A DNA stretch of 64,000 bases, from positions 20,309 through 84,308 of the forward strand of contig JANXTT010000028.1 of assembly GCA_025352225.1 (NCBI GenBank). The letters are read 5' to 3'. The position numbers and the translations under genes are program-made. The DNA comes from Mucilaginibacter sp. (GTDB taxonomy: Bacteria > Bacteroidota > Bacteroidia > Sphingobacteriales > Sphingobacteriaceae). Below are positions 34,916 to 45,900 of this stretch, piece after piece (the stretch's first letter is position 1; each line of letters starts with the position of its first letter). A model generated the notes under the pieces. The model saw nothing but the letters and a program-made list of their open reading frames with translations, did not search any database and was not told where the DNA came from.

Positions 34916-35914
34916 TTATTGAAGCTTAACCATCATATCATAAGAATCAACCGACTTGTTTGCTGATGGCCACTTATTTAGAGCCGAAAAAAGCAAGTAC
35001 TTTTTATCCTTATCTATACCTTGAATTACCTGGCCGATCACCTTTTTGATGGTGTTATTTTCTTTCCGGATGGCTACGGTATCCTTCAGTTTAACCTTGG
35101 ATATATAGTAGATGGTTGGAACAATTCCGTACACGCTGCTTTGATTAAATATCCTGATTATTTGGGGTTTGGTTGGTACTTGTGTAAGGATTAAAGGGAG
35201 TTTGTACTTTAAAGTAGCCTCGTTTAATATTTTTGCATAATAACTATACATTTCAGCAGTGGCCGGATATTCCAATAAACCGCTTGGCCGTATGCACATG
35301 TTGGCCATTTCCATTGCATTTAGAGCGTTAACAAGGTAAGCTTTTTTATACTGTTGTTTGGCACGCTCAAAAAGCTGTGGCGCAGTTTTACCAGCCTGAG
35401 TATATCTATCCATGCTCAGTTTATTGAGTTTCCAGCCATAATCATATTTACAATACATGGCTGTGAGCATCCATTTATCTTCGTCGCTGGTTTTAGGAAC
35501 CAAAAAGGCGATATATACTTCCCGGGTTGGAGATTGGTACTTGATATCAATTTTCTCGCCATCAACTGTGCTGGTTGATATTTTATAATCGCCGGGGTGT
35601 GCCCTGATAATATTGTATTCGCCTAGTATGGTATAACCTAATTTACAGCGTGAATTATACATTTCGACCTGATTTTTATAATAGCCATTGTCAAGCAGTT
35701 CTTTTGACAAGAGATCTTCTAACTGTTTTGGTTTGTCGTCTTTAAGGTCGGTAAATAACTGTTCGTTGAGTTGATGAAAATCGTCTTTTTTATTGGGTTT
35801 AATTTGCTCGTTCGTCCAGGTACCGGGCCTATCCGAATCATCGCAACTTTGCAAAGCGACAGCAAAGGTTAAAAGGAAAAACAATGGTATAAAACAAGGT
35901 CTAAAGATTATCAT
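34916..35914 (-). CDS. Putative lipoprotein of unknown function
   Basis: A 332-residue protein with a lipoprotein signal: hydrophobic LFFLLTFAVALQSC with C24 as the likely lipidated residue, followed by DDSDRPG. The body alternates hydrophobic and charged segments (DKWMLTAMYCKYDYGWKLNKL) and resembles DUF-type periplasmic proteins with a NTF2-like or DUF4878-like region, but I cannot name the family. It converges with the second barrel gene; only 28 bp separate their stops. Surface or periplasmic location is inferred from the signal alone. Confidence 0.65.
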   Translation of the reverse strand: MIIFRPCFIPLFFLLTFAVALQSCDDSDRPGTWTNEQIKPNKKDDFHQLNEQLFTDLKDDKPKQLEDLLSKELLDNGYYKNQVEMYNSRCKLGYTILGEYNIIRAHPGDYKISTSTVDGEKIDIKYQSPTREVYIAFLVPKTSDEDKWMLTAMYCKYDYGWKLNKLSMDRYTQAGKTAPQLFERAKQQYKKAYLVNALNAMEMANMCIRPSGLLEYPATAEMYSYYAKILNEATLKYKLPLILTQVPTKPQIIRIFNQSSVYGIVPTIYYISKVKLKDTVAIRKENNTIKKVIGQVIQGIDKDKKYLLFSALNKWPSANKSVDSYDMMVKLQ

Positions 35915-35979
35915 AGCAATAAAAGATGATAAGGGTAGTCAAATATCATTATAATATTTCAAATGTATATGCTAAATAT

Positions 35980-36750
35980 TTAGTTGTTAAAGCTTTCCTG
36001 ATTTAGACTTTTTACCTGTACTTTATAAGCTGACGGTAAAATTAAATCTCTTAAATAACTATCAAGTTTAACTAAACTGCTTAATTTATAGAGCCATAAA
36101 ACAGGGCTAAGGAAAGGGGTATTTCCCAGTGAAAGTAAACCTCTTACGTTTGGAGGAACAATTAAAACCTGCACCTGCCTTAAAAGCTGATATCTTAAAA
36201 AGCCCAGATGTTTTTTGTATTGAGCATATAAGTGCGCTGTAAAATCACTATTCAGTAAATCTTGCTGTAAATGTTCTTTGCGCATTATAACCCATTGGTT
36301 GTATGTGCAGGGCAGGCCGGCGATGCCCATACGGCTCCCCACACGGACAAAAACCTCAAAAACCTCTGCTTTTTCAAGCTCAGTCAGTTTCCGTTCTAAT
36401 ACTTCGTAAGATCGGATGGAGCAATCAATTAACATAAACAAAACATCGCGATAAGCCCACGCGGGGATCTGAGCATTCCGTTTGGTTTCAACTGCTGTAT
36501 GGATAGCTTTTATTTGATCTATTGCCGTATTGGCGGCTTCCATCTCCGAAAATATAATAAGCCGGGCATAGGCAACCGTTGAGAATAATCTATCCAATGG
36601 ATTATTAGGCAGGCGGCCGGTAAAGTAAAGCCAGTCAACTGCTTTATTTAATGCAAACTCAGCCGCAGAGCCTGCAAAAATAAAAAGCACGGTATCTGCT
36701 TTACCCCAAATTTTTCTGACTATTGAGCTTTGGCTCACAAAATATTCCAT
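35980..36750 (-). CDS. DUF2236 (MpaB-type oxygenase-like) protein
   Basis: A 256-residue, mainly helical protein. FVSQSSIVRKIWGKADTVLF at the start and PLDRLFSTVAYARLIIFSEM, IHTAVETKRNAQIPAWAYRD and PPNVRGLLSL resemble the DUF2236/MpaB family, which includes heme-dependent oxygenases such as latex-clearing protein. A bacterial substrate is unknown. It lies one base after a small membrane protein gene on the same strand and is likely co-transcribed with it and perhaps with the winged-helix regulator upstream. Note the match is by overall pattern, not by a diagnostic motif. Confidence 0.65.
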   Translation of the reverse strand: MEYFVSQSSIVRKIWGKADTVLFIFAGSAAEFALNKAVDWLYFTGRLPNNPLDRLFSTVAYARLIIFSEMEAANTAIDQIKAIHTAVETKRNAQIPAWAYRDVLFMLIDCSIRSYEVLERKLTELEKAEVFEVFVRVGSRMGIAGLPCTYNQWVIMRKEHLQQDLLNSDFTAHLYAQYKKHLGFLRYQLLRQVQVLIVPPNVRGLLSLGNTPFLSPVLWLYKLSSLVKLDSYLRDLILPSAYKVQVKSLNQESFNN

Positions 36751-36751
36751 A

Positions 36752-37243
36752 TTAAATTTGATGTATTTTAATGCTTTTTTTGACCGACATGTAGGCTATA
36801 ATTAACGGTAAAGAACCAAACACTCCAAATGAGCAATCAATAAGCCGCCAGAAGATAGGTATTCCCCGGATGCTTCCGGCAATAAATGCAAGCGGAAATA
36901 TTAGTATACATGCTATGATCCCAAATTCAATAATCCAAATATTTTTAACCGGATCCCTTAATGGGCCTATAAATAAAACCGCCAGCATAAGATGCGCAAA
37001 TGCCAGCCAATCTGTACCATAACTTAAATATGGGTAATTATGATTAGTAGTTTTTACTGCCAGATAAACCGTATTTAACCAATTGTTTACTATACCTGTA
37101 CCACCCAACCCAAGCTTAACTAAATAACCAATTTCGGTTTGGAGCGGAAAGGCAGTGATGCCGCTTATAGTGAGGCCAATTATTATTAACCATATACAAC
37201 GCCTAATGATAATTATTGAATGTGCTTCAATTTTTTGTCTCAT
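36752..37243 (-). CDS. Small integral membrane protein
   Basis: A 163-residue protein with about four membrane segments (for example CIWLIIIGLTISGITAFPL, LAFAHLMLAVLFIGPL, FGIIACILIFPLAFIAG). I do not recognise the family. A 17-bp inverted repeat, ACTTTG-N5-CAAAGT, stands 18 bp before its ATG; the same repeat stands before the regulator operon upstream. It is followed after one base by the DUF2236 gene. The three-part arrangement suggests a small regulated unit of membrane and redox function. Confidence 0.7.
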   Translation of the reverse strand: MRQKIEAHSIIIIRRCIWLIIIGLTISGITAFPLQTEIGYLVKLGLGGTGIVNNWLNTVYLAVKTTNHNYPYLSYGTDWLAFAHLMLAVLFIGPLRDPVKNIWIIEFGIIACILIFPLAFIAGSIRGIPIFWRLIDCSFGVFGSLPLIIAYMSVKKSIKIHQI

Positions 37244-37261
37244 GATTTATTCATTAAAAGA

Positions 37262-37278
37262 ACTTTGAATTTCAAAGT
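37262..37278 (-). promoter_or_regulatory. Operator-like inverted repeat ACTTTG-N5-CAAAGT (site 1)
   Basis: Perfect 6-bp arms with a 5-bp spacer, between the stop of the winged-helix regulator gene and the ATG of the small membrane protein. An identical pair of arms with the same spacing lies at 38211-38227. Confidence 0.6.
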
Positions 37279-37293
37279 ATAAGTATAAAAAAA

Positions 37294-37596
37294 TTAACTT
37301 TTTTGCTGCTTAATTAAATTTTCTAGTGATTCGAGGTGTTTTTTAAATGCCGATATTCCCTTTACCGATGCCATATAACGGGTATTAGGTTTACGGCCTA
37401 AAAAAGATTTGTTTACGGTAATGTATTCTTCTTTCTCCAAAGCTTTTAAATGCGAAGCCAGATTACCATCGGTAACATCAAGCAACTCTTTTAGAGAGTT
37501 AAAATCATAACTATCGTTAGCTACTAGTACACTCATAATTTGCAAGCGTATCCTATTTTCAAAAGCTTTATCAAAATTACTTAGTGCTATTTTCAC
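37294..37596 (-). CDS. Winged-helix transcriptional regulator (HTH_34-type)
   Basis: A 100-residue protein from a GTG at 37596 (overlapping the upstream membrane protein gene by 20 bp); the open frame extends further but only into that gene. Winged helix: FENRIRLQIMSVLV, FNSLKELLDVTDGNLASHLKALEKE and the wing NKSFLGRKPNTRYMAS. This small family often accompanies a membrane protein gene and represses its own operon. Two identical inverted repeats, one before its operon and one right after its gene, are likely its operators. The coupled partner is the 208-residue membrane protein. Confidence 0.8.
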   Translation of the reverse strand: MKIALSNFDKAFENRIRLQIMSVLVANDSYDFNSLKELLDVTDGNLASHLKALEKEEYITVNKSFLGRKPNTRYMASVKGISAFKKHLESLENLIKQQKS

Positions 37597-38203
37597 GATC
37601 GTATTTAAAGTGCATAACAGTACCGTACAAAATATGAAGTACGCCAAAACCTATTGCCCAAAATGCCAGGCCATAACCCGGTATTATAGTTGAAAGCAAA
37701 CCTAAACCAATTTCGCATATTCCCAACCATTTAACATCGCCATAAGTATATTGGCTTGCGGCTACTAGCGTTAAACCATAAAAAATAAGGCAAGTTGGTG
37801 CTATTAGTCCATAATACTCCTGATATAGTAAAATTAAAACAAAACCGCCGCCTGTTAACAAAGGTACAATTCCATTAAGTAACAATAACTTACTGCTTTG
37901 GTTCCATACACTTAATGCTTTACGCTTTGCCTTTAAGATAGTGAGCCAAATACCTGTTGCTATAGATAATGCCAGTACAGCGGAAGCAATTCCGAATAAC
38001 TGCATGGGCAAATTCCCATAATAAATACGATATACCTCTGTTTTATCGCTGATGTAAAGTAATTTATAAGCTATACCAGCCCCCGTTAAGGCATATATAC
38101 CCGCCATCACACCGGATAGGCCGCTTAGCGAAATGAACTTTGTTGAGCGTTCCATCAATAATCTGATGGAGCTAATTTCGTCATATAAGTGTTTATCATC
38201 CAT
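37577..38203 (-). CDS. Multi-span membrane protein partnered with winged-helix regulator
   Basis: A 208-residue protein from the ATG at 38203 (MDDKHLYDEISSIRLLMERS); the frame extends 7 codons upstream. After a soluble 20-residue head there are six membrane segments. The head and the pairing with a small winged-helix protein are typical of a widespread Bacteroidetes pair of unknown role. It is the first gene of the unit, with the inverted repeat ACTTTG-N5-CAAAGT 8 bp upstream of the ATG. Function unknown. Confidence 0.75.
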   Translation of the reverse strand: MDDKHLYDEISSIRLLMERSTKFISLSGLSGVMAGIYALTGAGIAYKLLYISDKTEVYRIYYGNLPMQLFGIASAVLALSIATGIWLTILKAKRKALSVWNQSSKLLLLNGIVPLLTGGGFVLILLYQEYYGLIAPTCLIFYGLTLVAASQYTYGDVKWLGICEIGLGLLSTIIPGYGLAFWAIGFGVLHILYGTVMHFKYDRENSTK

Positions 38204-38210
38204 GTAAAGT

Positions 38211-38227
38211 ACTTTGTAATGCAAAGT
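38211..38227 (-). promoter_or_regulatory. Operator-like inverted repeat ACTTTG-N5-CAAAGT (site 2)
   Basis: Arms ACTTTG (38211-38216) and CAAAGT (38222-38227) around TAATG, just upstream of the membrane protein/regulator operon. A further overlapping palindrome AAAGTACTTT lies at 38206-38215. Confidence 0.6.
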
Positions 38228-38318
38228 AACATAAAGATTATTACTAATCCAAATTGATTTTTACAATATCAAGGGATCATACGAGAAAACCATTGCTGAT
38301 TGGGCGAAATAGCTGAAT

Positions 38319-41300
38319 TTATTTTATGGCTTTAAGTTTAGCATTATAACCTTCTTTTAAAATGCCAATCAATAAATCCAATTTAAGTGGCTTTGATATA
38401 TAATTATCCATACCAGCATTATAACAGTCTTCACGGTCTTCGGGCATAGCGTTAGCCGTCATAGCAACAATATAAGGCTGATCAATATTACTATCTTCCC
38501 GTATATGCCGGGTAGTTTCCAAGCCATCCATTTCTGGCATTTGTATATCCATCAATATAATATCATATGTTTCATCAGCCATTAATTTTAACGCTTCGGT
38601 GCCATTATTAGCCAATGAAGGCTCATAACCTAATTTATTTAATATTTTGATGATCAGCTTTTGGTTAATCAGGTTATCTTCGGCAACCAACAGTTTTACA
38701 GGATGTTGTTCTGCAAAATCGGCCGATAAAAATGAGGTGCTTTTAGGTTCATTACTAGCAGTATATTGCTGATGTTTAAACTCATTTTGTATAACCATAC
38801 TCAGGTGATGCTGTTTAACCGGCTTAGTGAGCGTTGCTGCAAAAAGAAGTGGATAATTCTTTCTGGTCTCATCACCAATAGAACTTAACAGAATAACTGG
38901 CAATTTAGGATAGCTTTTTTTAACCAGCCGTGCAAATTCTAACCCGTCCATATCCGGCATTTGCATATCGGTTATAATCATGTCAAAAGTTTCTCCGTTC
39001 TGTAACAGCATAAGTGCTTCTGCGCCAGAGTGAGCTGCAGTAGCGTGTAATTTCCATAAATCCAGTTGCCCTTTTAATACCTTTAAGTTAGTTTCATTAT
39101 CGTCAACTATTAATATACGCTTACCTTCAACATCAGGAAGAGTGGTGGCCTGTAATCTATCACGATGTAAAGCTTCGCATTTAATAGTAAAGCTAAATTT
39201 TGTTCCTTTTCCCTCCTCGCTTTCTACCTTAACATCGCCTCCCATTAAGCGCACAAGGCGTTCGCTTATAGCAAGGCCCAAGCCTGTACCTCCATACCTC
39301 CGTGTTGTTGATGAATCAACTTGTGTAAAAGGCTTAAAAAGGTTAGAAAGTTTTTCGGCTGGTATACCAATACCAGTATCACTTACTTCAAAAGCCAATT
39401 CTAAGGCTGTGTCCATTTCTGCAGCTATAGTAACATTTAAAAAAACCTCACCCTTATGCGTAAATTTCATAGCATTACCTACTAAATTTGTCAATATCTG
39501 CCGCAACCGCATACTATCAGCAATGAGTATATTGGGTACATGGTGGTCAATTTGATATATTAAATCCACATTTGTTTCAGATGCTTTGGCAGCAAACAGA
39601 TCAAGCACTTCTTCGATACATGAACGCAGTTCAAATTCATTCGGATCAAGTTCCATTTTACCTGATTCGATTTTTGAAAAATCCAGTATCCCATTAATAA
39701 TATTTAATAATGCTTCACCGCTATGTATTATAGTTTTCGCATAATCATACTGCTCATCGTTAAGCTCTGTTTCGCCTAATAAAGAAGCCATACCAATAAC
39801 TCCATTCATTGGCGTACGGATCTCGTGGCTCATTGTAGCTAAGAATATACTTTTTGCCTGGTTAGCATTTTCAGCTTCTAAACGGGCTTGCTCTGCATCG
39901 GCCCGTGCCCGCTGTTCCTGCAGACGCTGTTCAAATAACTCCTCATTTAAAGTCTGCAGCTCTTCAGTTTGATCTATCAATTCGCCATTTAAGCTCTGTA
40001 ATTCTACTGATTGCGACTGTAACTCTTCTGATGTGGCCTGTAATTCTTCATTTAATGATTGCAGATCTTTAGCTTGTTGAAGCACTTCGCGTGTGCGCTC
40101 GTCTACTTGCTTTTCCAATACCCTTTTTTGAGCTTGAATATTTTTTACCCTATACTGATATATACCATATATAATTAAGCATGCAAATACACCTACAAAT
40201 AGTTTAAACCACCATGTTAACCAAAAAGGCGGCGTAACTATAATTTTCATAGAAGTGCCTTGTTGGTTCCAAACCCCATCATTGTTAGACGCCTTTACCC
40301 TAAAAGTGTACTCGCCGGGATCAAGGTTAGTATAGGTAGCTTTATGTTGATTACCTACGTAATTCCACTCTTTTTCAAAACCTTCGAGCATATACGCATA
40401 TTCATTTTTTTCGGGTATGGTATAATCTAAGGCGGAAAACTCAAAAGTAAATACAGTTTGTTTGTAATTAAGCTTAATGGTGCGTGTATCTGTGATTGAT
40501 TGTTGCAATGGCGAATTGGCCGAACCAGCTATTACCGTTTTATTAAATAATTGAAAATCTGTAAATACAATTGGAGGAATATTTTTATTTTCATTGATAG
40601 TATTTGGGTCAAAACTATTAAAGCCGGTTATACCCCCAAAATAAATCTCACCTGTACTTGCTTTAAAACCAGCATGTAATGCAAACTCGTGGTTTTGCAA
40701 CCCATTTTGCAAAGTATAATTTTTAAAGGTACTATTCTTGGGGTTAAAACGGCTCAGCCCATTGTTGGTACTTAACCATAAATAACCTTTATCATCTTGA
40801 ATGATACTATTTACCGAATTATTGGCTAAACCATCTTTAGTTGTATACGCAATAAATTTATGGTGTTGATAATCGTATTTATTTAAACCACCACCAAATG
40901 TACCAATCCATATATTATTGCTTTTATCTGCATAAATGGTGTATATGATATCATTGGAGAGGCCGCTGTTGGCTTTAGTTAAACGGGTAATTGTATTAGT
41001 TTTCCAGTGATAAATACTTATCCCTGCATCATAGGTGCCAATCCATATATCGCCCTTTTTATCTTCATAAAAACATCTTATTACGTTATTACCAATAGTG
41101 TTTAAATCTCCAATTTTAGTTTTAAGGCTTTTAACTTTTTTTGTCGATAAATTAAACACATCTACCCCTCCGCCATTTGATCCAATCCACAAATTGTTTC
41201 GTGTGTCTTCTAATAATGCATATATTCTTTCATCAGATATTGGATGCTCGCCTTTTCCTTTTGTATAGTTAGTGAAAGTTTTTGTCTTAGGATCATAAAG

Positions 41301-42641
41301 GTCTACCCCACCTGTATAAGTACCTATCCAAAGTTGGTTTTGAGATTTTCTCTTTAATAGTACAAGTACAGAATTTCCTGCTAAAGTATTTTTCACTCCT
41401 TCTTTGTGCATATAATGAGTGAAGCTCTGCGTTTTTTTATCAAGCAGATCCAGGCCCCCCCCATCTGTGCCAACCCAAATATCTCCATTGCTTGCTTCAG
41501 CAAATGAGGTTATAACTTTGTATGATAAGCCATGCTTATTGTCGCTTTGATAGTGGTAAACATTAAATAGCGCAAGATTTTTGTCGAATTTGCTAATGCC
41601 TCCCGAGTATGTGGAAACCCATAATATTCCTAAATTATCAACATATATCGTTCTAACCGAAGCTATACTTAATGTTGTATTATCATCGGGCTTGTTACTA
41701 TAAGTGGTAAAAGTATTTTTCGCAATGTTATAAAAATCCAGCCCTTGTTCGGTACCGATCCATAAATTACCGTTCCCGGCATTAGTCATACTAAAAATAG
41801 TATTATTGCTTAAACTATGCGCATCTTGAGGTTTGTGTTTGTAATGCTGAAAAAAACCGGTTTGGATATTTAATTTATCAACGCCGCTCTCATTGGTACC
41901 TATCCATAGGTTTCCTTTAGCATCATCAACAATAGCGGTAATAATATTACTGGCAATAGTGCGGGCATCTTTATCATCATGAAGATAAACAGCAAATTTA
42001 CCTGTTTTATAGTTATATAAATTTAAACCTTTAGTTGTTCCAACCCATAGCCTATGGTTCCTGTCTTTAGTAACGATTGATATTTGGACGTTAATTAAAC
42101 TCCCTGGTTTATTATCAGCTAAAAAACGACGAGTTACCTTACGGGTTTTAGTGTCAAATAAATTAAGCCCCGAGTAAGTACCAACCCATAAATAACCGTT
42201 GTCATCTTCCTTAATAGCTTGTATGGCTTCACTAGTTAAAGTGCTATTATCACCAGGGTTAGAATGATAAGTGATAAAACTATCGCTTGCGCGGTTGTAT
42301 AAGCTTAATCCCGCGGTAGTGCCAACCCACATATTACCTGCCTTATCCTGATACAATACGTTGATGCTATTTGCGCCTACACTAGTTTTATCACCCACAA
42401 CATTTCGGTATATTTTAAAATGATACCCATCGTATTTATTAAGTCCATCCTGAGTTCCAAACCACATAAAACCATCTCTATCTCTTAGAACAGAAATAAC
42501 TGTATTTTGCGAAAGCCCCTCCAAGGTAGTAAAATGTGTAAATTTTACATTTGGCTGAGCGTAACCTGTTTGAATATTGAGCAAACCCACCAATAAAAAA
42601 ACAATTGAAATATGATACAGGCGAATAAAATATTTATACAT
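38319..42641 (-). CDS. Hybrid sensor histidine kinase with two-component propeller, two receiver domains
   Basis: A 1440-residue protein. Signal peptide; periplasmic propeller repeats ([20 protein letters not shown] and many WIGT units) to about residue 700; Y_Y_Y domain; one membrane segment ([19 protein letters not shown]); a glutamate/leucine-rich coiled coil ([19 protein letters not shown]); HisKA with H939 in [10 protein letters not shown]; HATPase; then two receivers with D1225 (ITDMQMP) and D1365 (LMDIQMP). Unlike SusR-type HTCS regulators it has no AraC output domain, so phosphate must pass to another protein or act by enzyme output. It is divergent from nothing; an Oar-like receptor lies upstream on the same strand. 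Confidence 0.92.
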   Translation of the reverse strand: MYKYFIRLYHISIVFLLVGLLNIQTGYAQPNVKFTHFTTLEGLSQNTVISVLRDRDGFMWFGTQDGLNKYDGYHFKIYRNVVGDKTSVGANSINVLYQDKAGNMWVGTTAGLSLYNRASDSFITYHSNPGDNSTLTSEAIQAIKEDDNGYLWVGTYSGLNLFDTKTRKVTRRFLADNKPGSLINVQISIVTKDRNHRLWVGTTKGLNLYNYKTGKFAVYLHDDKDARTIASNIITAIVDDAKGNLWIGTNESGVDKLNIQTGFFQHYKHKPQDAHSLSNNTIFSMTNAGNGNLWIGTEQGLDFYNIAKNTFTTYSNKPDDNTTLSIASVRTIYVDNLGILWVSTYSGGISKFDKNLALFNVYHYQSDNKHGLSYKVITSFAEASNGDIWVGTDGGGLDLLDKKTQSFTHYMHKEGVKNTLAGNSVLVLLKRKSQNQLWIGTYTGGVDLYDPKTKTFTNYTKGKGEHPISDERIYALLEDTRNNLWIGSNGGGVDVFNLSTKKVKSLKTKIGDLNTIGNNVIRCFYEDKKGDIWIGTYDAGISIYHWKTNTITRLTKANSGLSNDIIYTIYADKSNNIWIGTFGGGLNKYDYQHHKFIAYTTKDGLANNSVNSIIQDDKGYLWLSTNNGLSRFNPKNSTFKNYTLQNGLQNHEFALHAGFKASTGEIYFGGITGFNSFDPNTINENKNIPPIVFTDFQLFNKTVIAGSANSPLQQSITDTRTIKLNYKQTVFTFEFSALDYTIPEKNEYAYMLEGFEKEWNYVGNQHKATYTNLDPGEYTFRVKASNNDGVWNQQGTSMKIIVTPPFWLTWWFKLFVGVFACLIIYGIYQYRVKNIQAQKRVLEKQVDERTREVLQQAKDLQSLNEELQATSEELQSQSVELQSLNGELIDQTEELQTLNEELFEQRLQEQRARADAEQARLEAENANQAKSIFLATMSHEIRTPMNGVIGMASLLGETELNDEQYDYAKTIIHSGEALLNIINGILDFSKIESGKMELDPNEFELRSCIEEVLDLFAAKASETNVDLIYQIDHHVPNILIADSMRLRQILTNLVGNAMKFTHKGEVFLNVTIAAEMDTALELAFEVSDTGIGIPAEKLSNLFKPFTQVDSSTTRRYGGTGLGLAISERLVRLMGGDVKVESEEGKGTKFSFTIKCEALHRDRLQATTLPDVEGKRILIVDDNETNLKVLKGQLDLWKLHATAAHSGAEALMLLQNGETFDMIITDMQMPDMDGLEFARLVKKSYPKLPVILLSSIGDETRKNYPLLFAATLTKPVKQHHLSMVIQNEFKHQQYTASNEPKSTSFLSADFAEQHPVKLLVAEDNLINQKLIIKILNKLGYEPSLANNGTEALKLMADETYDIILMDIQMPEMDGLETTRHIREDSNIDQPYIVAMTANAMPEDREDCYNAGMDNYISKPLKLDLLIGILKEGYNAKLKAIK

Positions 42642-42871
42642 TTTAAAAAAAATAGTTTACGATCGTAACCAGGTATATTTATGACCACCTATATAACTAA
42701 TAGCACAATACATGTCAATGTACTGGTTTACGAAAACATGACCGAATATGTTTTACGAAATAACCTTAAATGTTGTAACACCTTATATTGCACACGTTTT
42801 ATTATGATGTTTTATTAAAAAACAGCTACCACAGCTTAAATAGATAACAGCATATAGGTTCTATTAAAAAC

Positions 42872-42905
42872 AAAAACCCTGACCGAAAATTCAGTCAGGG
42901 TTTTT
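42872..42905 (-). terminator. Terminator of the TonB-dependent receptor gene
   Basis: Perfect 12-bp arms aaaaaccctgac and gtcagggttttt with a 10-nt loop, 22 bp after the receptor stop; the minus strand reads TTTTTG after the stem. Confidence 0.85.
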
Positions 42906-42927
42906 ATAAAAAAAAAGTTATATAAGA

Positions 42928-45900
42928 TTAGAAGGTGTAACGTACACCAAATTGCATTTGATAACGTGATGTAAACAGATCAACTTGGTAAGGAACACCT
43001 GGATCGGCGAATTTATAAGTTGGATTTGTTGTTGGTGCATTAGCAAATGTTGGTGTTACTGCTTGTGATAAACCAACGCTTGCTGTTGAGTTGAAAGTAT
43101 TTGATGAGAAATAGTAGTGACCCCAATCTTTGTTCAACAAGTTTGTAAGGTTGATAATGTCAAACGTGAATGTTAACATTTGTTTATGTTTATCAACTCC
43201 CAAATTAACATCTTGAGTAAAACGGAAATCAACATCAGTATTCCAAGGTGTGTGTGCTGCGTTACGTTCAGTAAACTGGCCCCTTCTTGAAGTTAAGTAC
43301 TCGTTTCCGTTAATGAATGAATCAAAGGCGGTAGCGTAACCTTGTTCGGTGGCTGTTGGAGTACCAGGAGTTGTACTGAACAAATTAATAGTTTCGCCAA
43401 CCTTAGGTATGTAAGCCAAATTAACTTGTTGGCCAGTACCATTAATTGCAGCATTATAAAAGCCGAATGTATAAGGATTACCCGATTGAGCACTCAAGAA
43501 TATAGTAAAGTTTGATACTAAGCTTTTGTTTGTACCATAAGCCAACCTATAGTTTAAGGTAGATACGATACGGTGGCGAATATCAAAATTAGAATAAGCA
43601 GCTTGTGGATTATTAGGATTTAATGCCTGGTTTAATTGCCAGTTTGATTCCATTGAATTACGAATACCGTTAGTTACATCTTTGGATTCGCCGTATGTAT
43701 AGGCAACATTACCATCAAAACCACCAATGGTTTTACCAACCTGACCAGTAATGCTATAACGATGGCCCTGATCTGTGTTTGATAATTCGTAGGCGTTTGT
43801 AAAATTAGCTGATACTTTTTTATTAGCAAATATTGGCTGCTGATGTTGCGTGTCATAAGGATAATAAGCAACATTATCAACTGTGTTTACCTGTTGAAAT
43901 TTCAGATCACGAATAACGCTTGTATAGATACCTTCTACCGAAAATCTCCAAAGATCTGCTGTTTTAAAATCAAAAGCTAAAGTACTTCTCCAAACCTGTG
44001 GCATTTTAAAATTATTATCGATCAAATCAACCTGAGTTGGGCCTGCCGCGCTTGTATTTGGAGTAGGTACCTGTTGATTAACAAAATCTAAACCACCGTT
44101 TGGCGTAGCTTGTACAGGGTTAGTAGGAAATGTAAATTCTTGACCCTTTCCTTTTTGTGAAACAGGTGTATTATCATATGCGCCGTAAGTATCGCCATTA
44201 TTATAAAAAGCATAACCAAACCATGCAAACGGTACACGGCCAGTAAATGTACCTGTACCACCGCGAATGATCACACTTTGATCGCCCATTACATCATAGT
44301 TAAATGAAACACGAGGATTTACCTGAATGTTATGTAAATATGTGTTAGTGATGTCTTTAGGTTGTGTGTAGTTAAAGGTATTACCGTAATAAGTATCAAC
44401 TGCTGCCCCGGTTGTTTTTGCGCTCAAAATTTGTTTGTTTGGCACATCGGCATAATCTAAACGGATACCTGCGGTTACCTTTAAATTATCAGTTGCTTGT
44501 ATCTCATCCTGAGCGTAAACACTTAATAAATTAACATTGAATTTTGCAGACGGATTTGCTAAGATGTAATCACGAGTGTTGTTTGTATAATTATAGTTTG
44601 TACGTACACGTTTTGGTGCCGCTAAATTGGTAGGTGGATTATTACCTGTAAAGTTATCAATACTTGAATAACCTACCCGGCCATTCCATGCGTTTACAAA
44701 ATTGTAAGTGATATCGTAAAACTCGTTGTGAGTACCAAAAGTAAAGGTATTTTTACCTGAAGTTAAGGTTACGTTATCTGTAAATTCACTGGTCTTTTGG
44801 TGCATATCAAAAATTGCCGCTTCGCGATCTGTACCCAAAAATATAGTTGTTCCAGGGGTACGGCCAGCTATCTCGATCTGCGGTAATGCCGGGTTCGAGT
44901 TAGGGTCGCGATAATCGTGTACGTTTGAATAGCCTAGCAATAAGCTATTACTTACATTGCTTGATAATCTTGATTTTAACTCCGCAACAAATGAGGTTGA
45001 ATTGTTATGTGATGTAAAGTCGATACCGCTAAACCGGAAGTTAGCATTATCGCGCTCCAGGTTTGTTGCTGTAGATGTTATGGTATTGTTACGTACTGTT
45101 AATTGATTATGCTCATTAATATTCCAATCTAAACGATTAAAAAATTTAATCGAATTTGAAAATATCGTCGTATTATCATAAGTTCCGGGATCGATACCAC
45201 CTGTATAAACTTTAAATGCTTTTGTTATATCTTGAGCATCTTGCAATGATAGTATATTGGCAGAACCTGCACTACCGGCGCCGCTGATAATTGGATCTTG
45301 ACGACGCGCTATTTCTTCACTAGTAAAAAAGAACAACTTGTCTTTAATAATGGGGAAGCCAACACGGAAACCTGTTTGATAGTCATGAAACTCATCAGGC
45401 TCTTTAGCGCCATCGCCACCTACGTTACCAGGTACATTATTTGGACCAACTAAAAAAGCACCTCGGCCGTAACCGTAAACAGAACCTGTTACTTTATTTG
45501 TACCACTACGTGTTACCGCGTTTATACTACCACCCAATACGTTACCGATTTTGATATCATATGGAGCAACGTATACTTGGATATCTTGTATCGCATCCAA
45601 TGATACAGGGCTTGTACGAGTACTGCTACCTACCTGGCCTGATTGATTTGTTTGACCACCTAACGACGGACTAAAACCAATAGCATCATTATTGATAGCA
45701 CCATCAAGAGTTACATTGTTGTAACGAAAGTTTGTACCCTGAAATGAGTTATTAGCACTTTGAGGGGTTATGCGAGTTATATCTTGCAAACTGCGGTTTA
45801 TACTTGGCATCCTGCGTATTTGTGCCTGATTTGCTCCCGAACCAACTCGGGTACTGCCTGTAATATTTACAGTTTTTAACTCCGTAGCGGCATCAATTAA

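Noticed and set aside
39142..39555. 137-codon plus-strand frame inside the hybrid kinase gene
   Set aside because: Antisense shadow of the HATPase region; no independent support.
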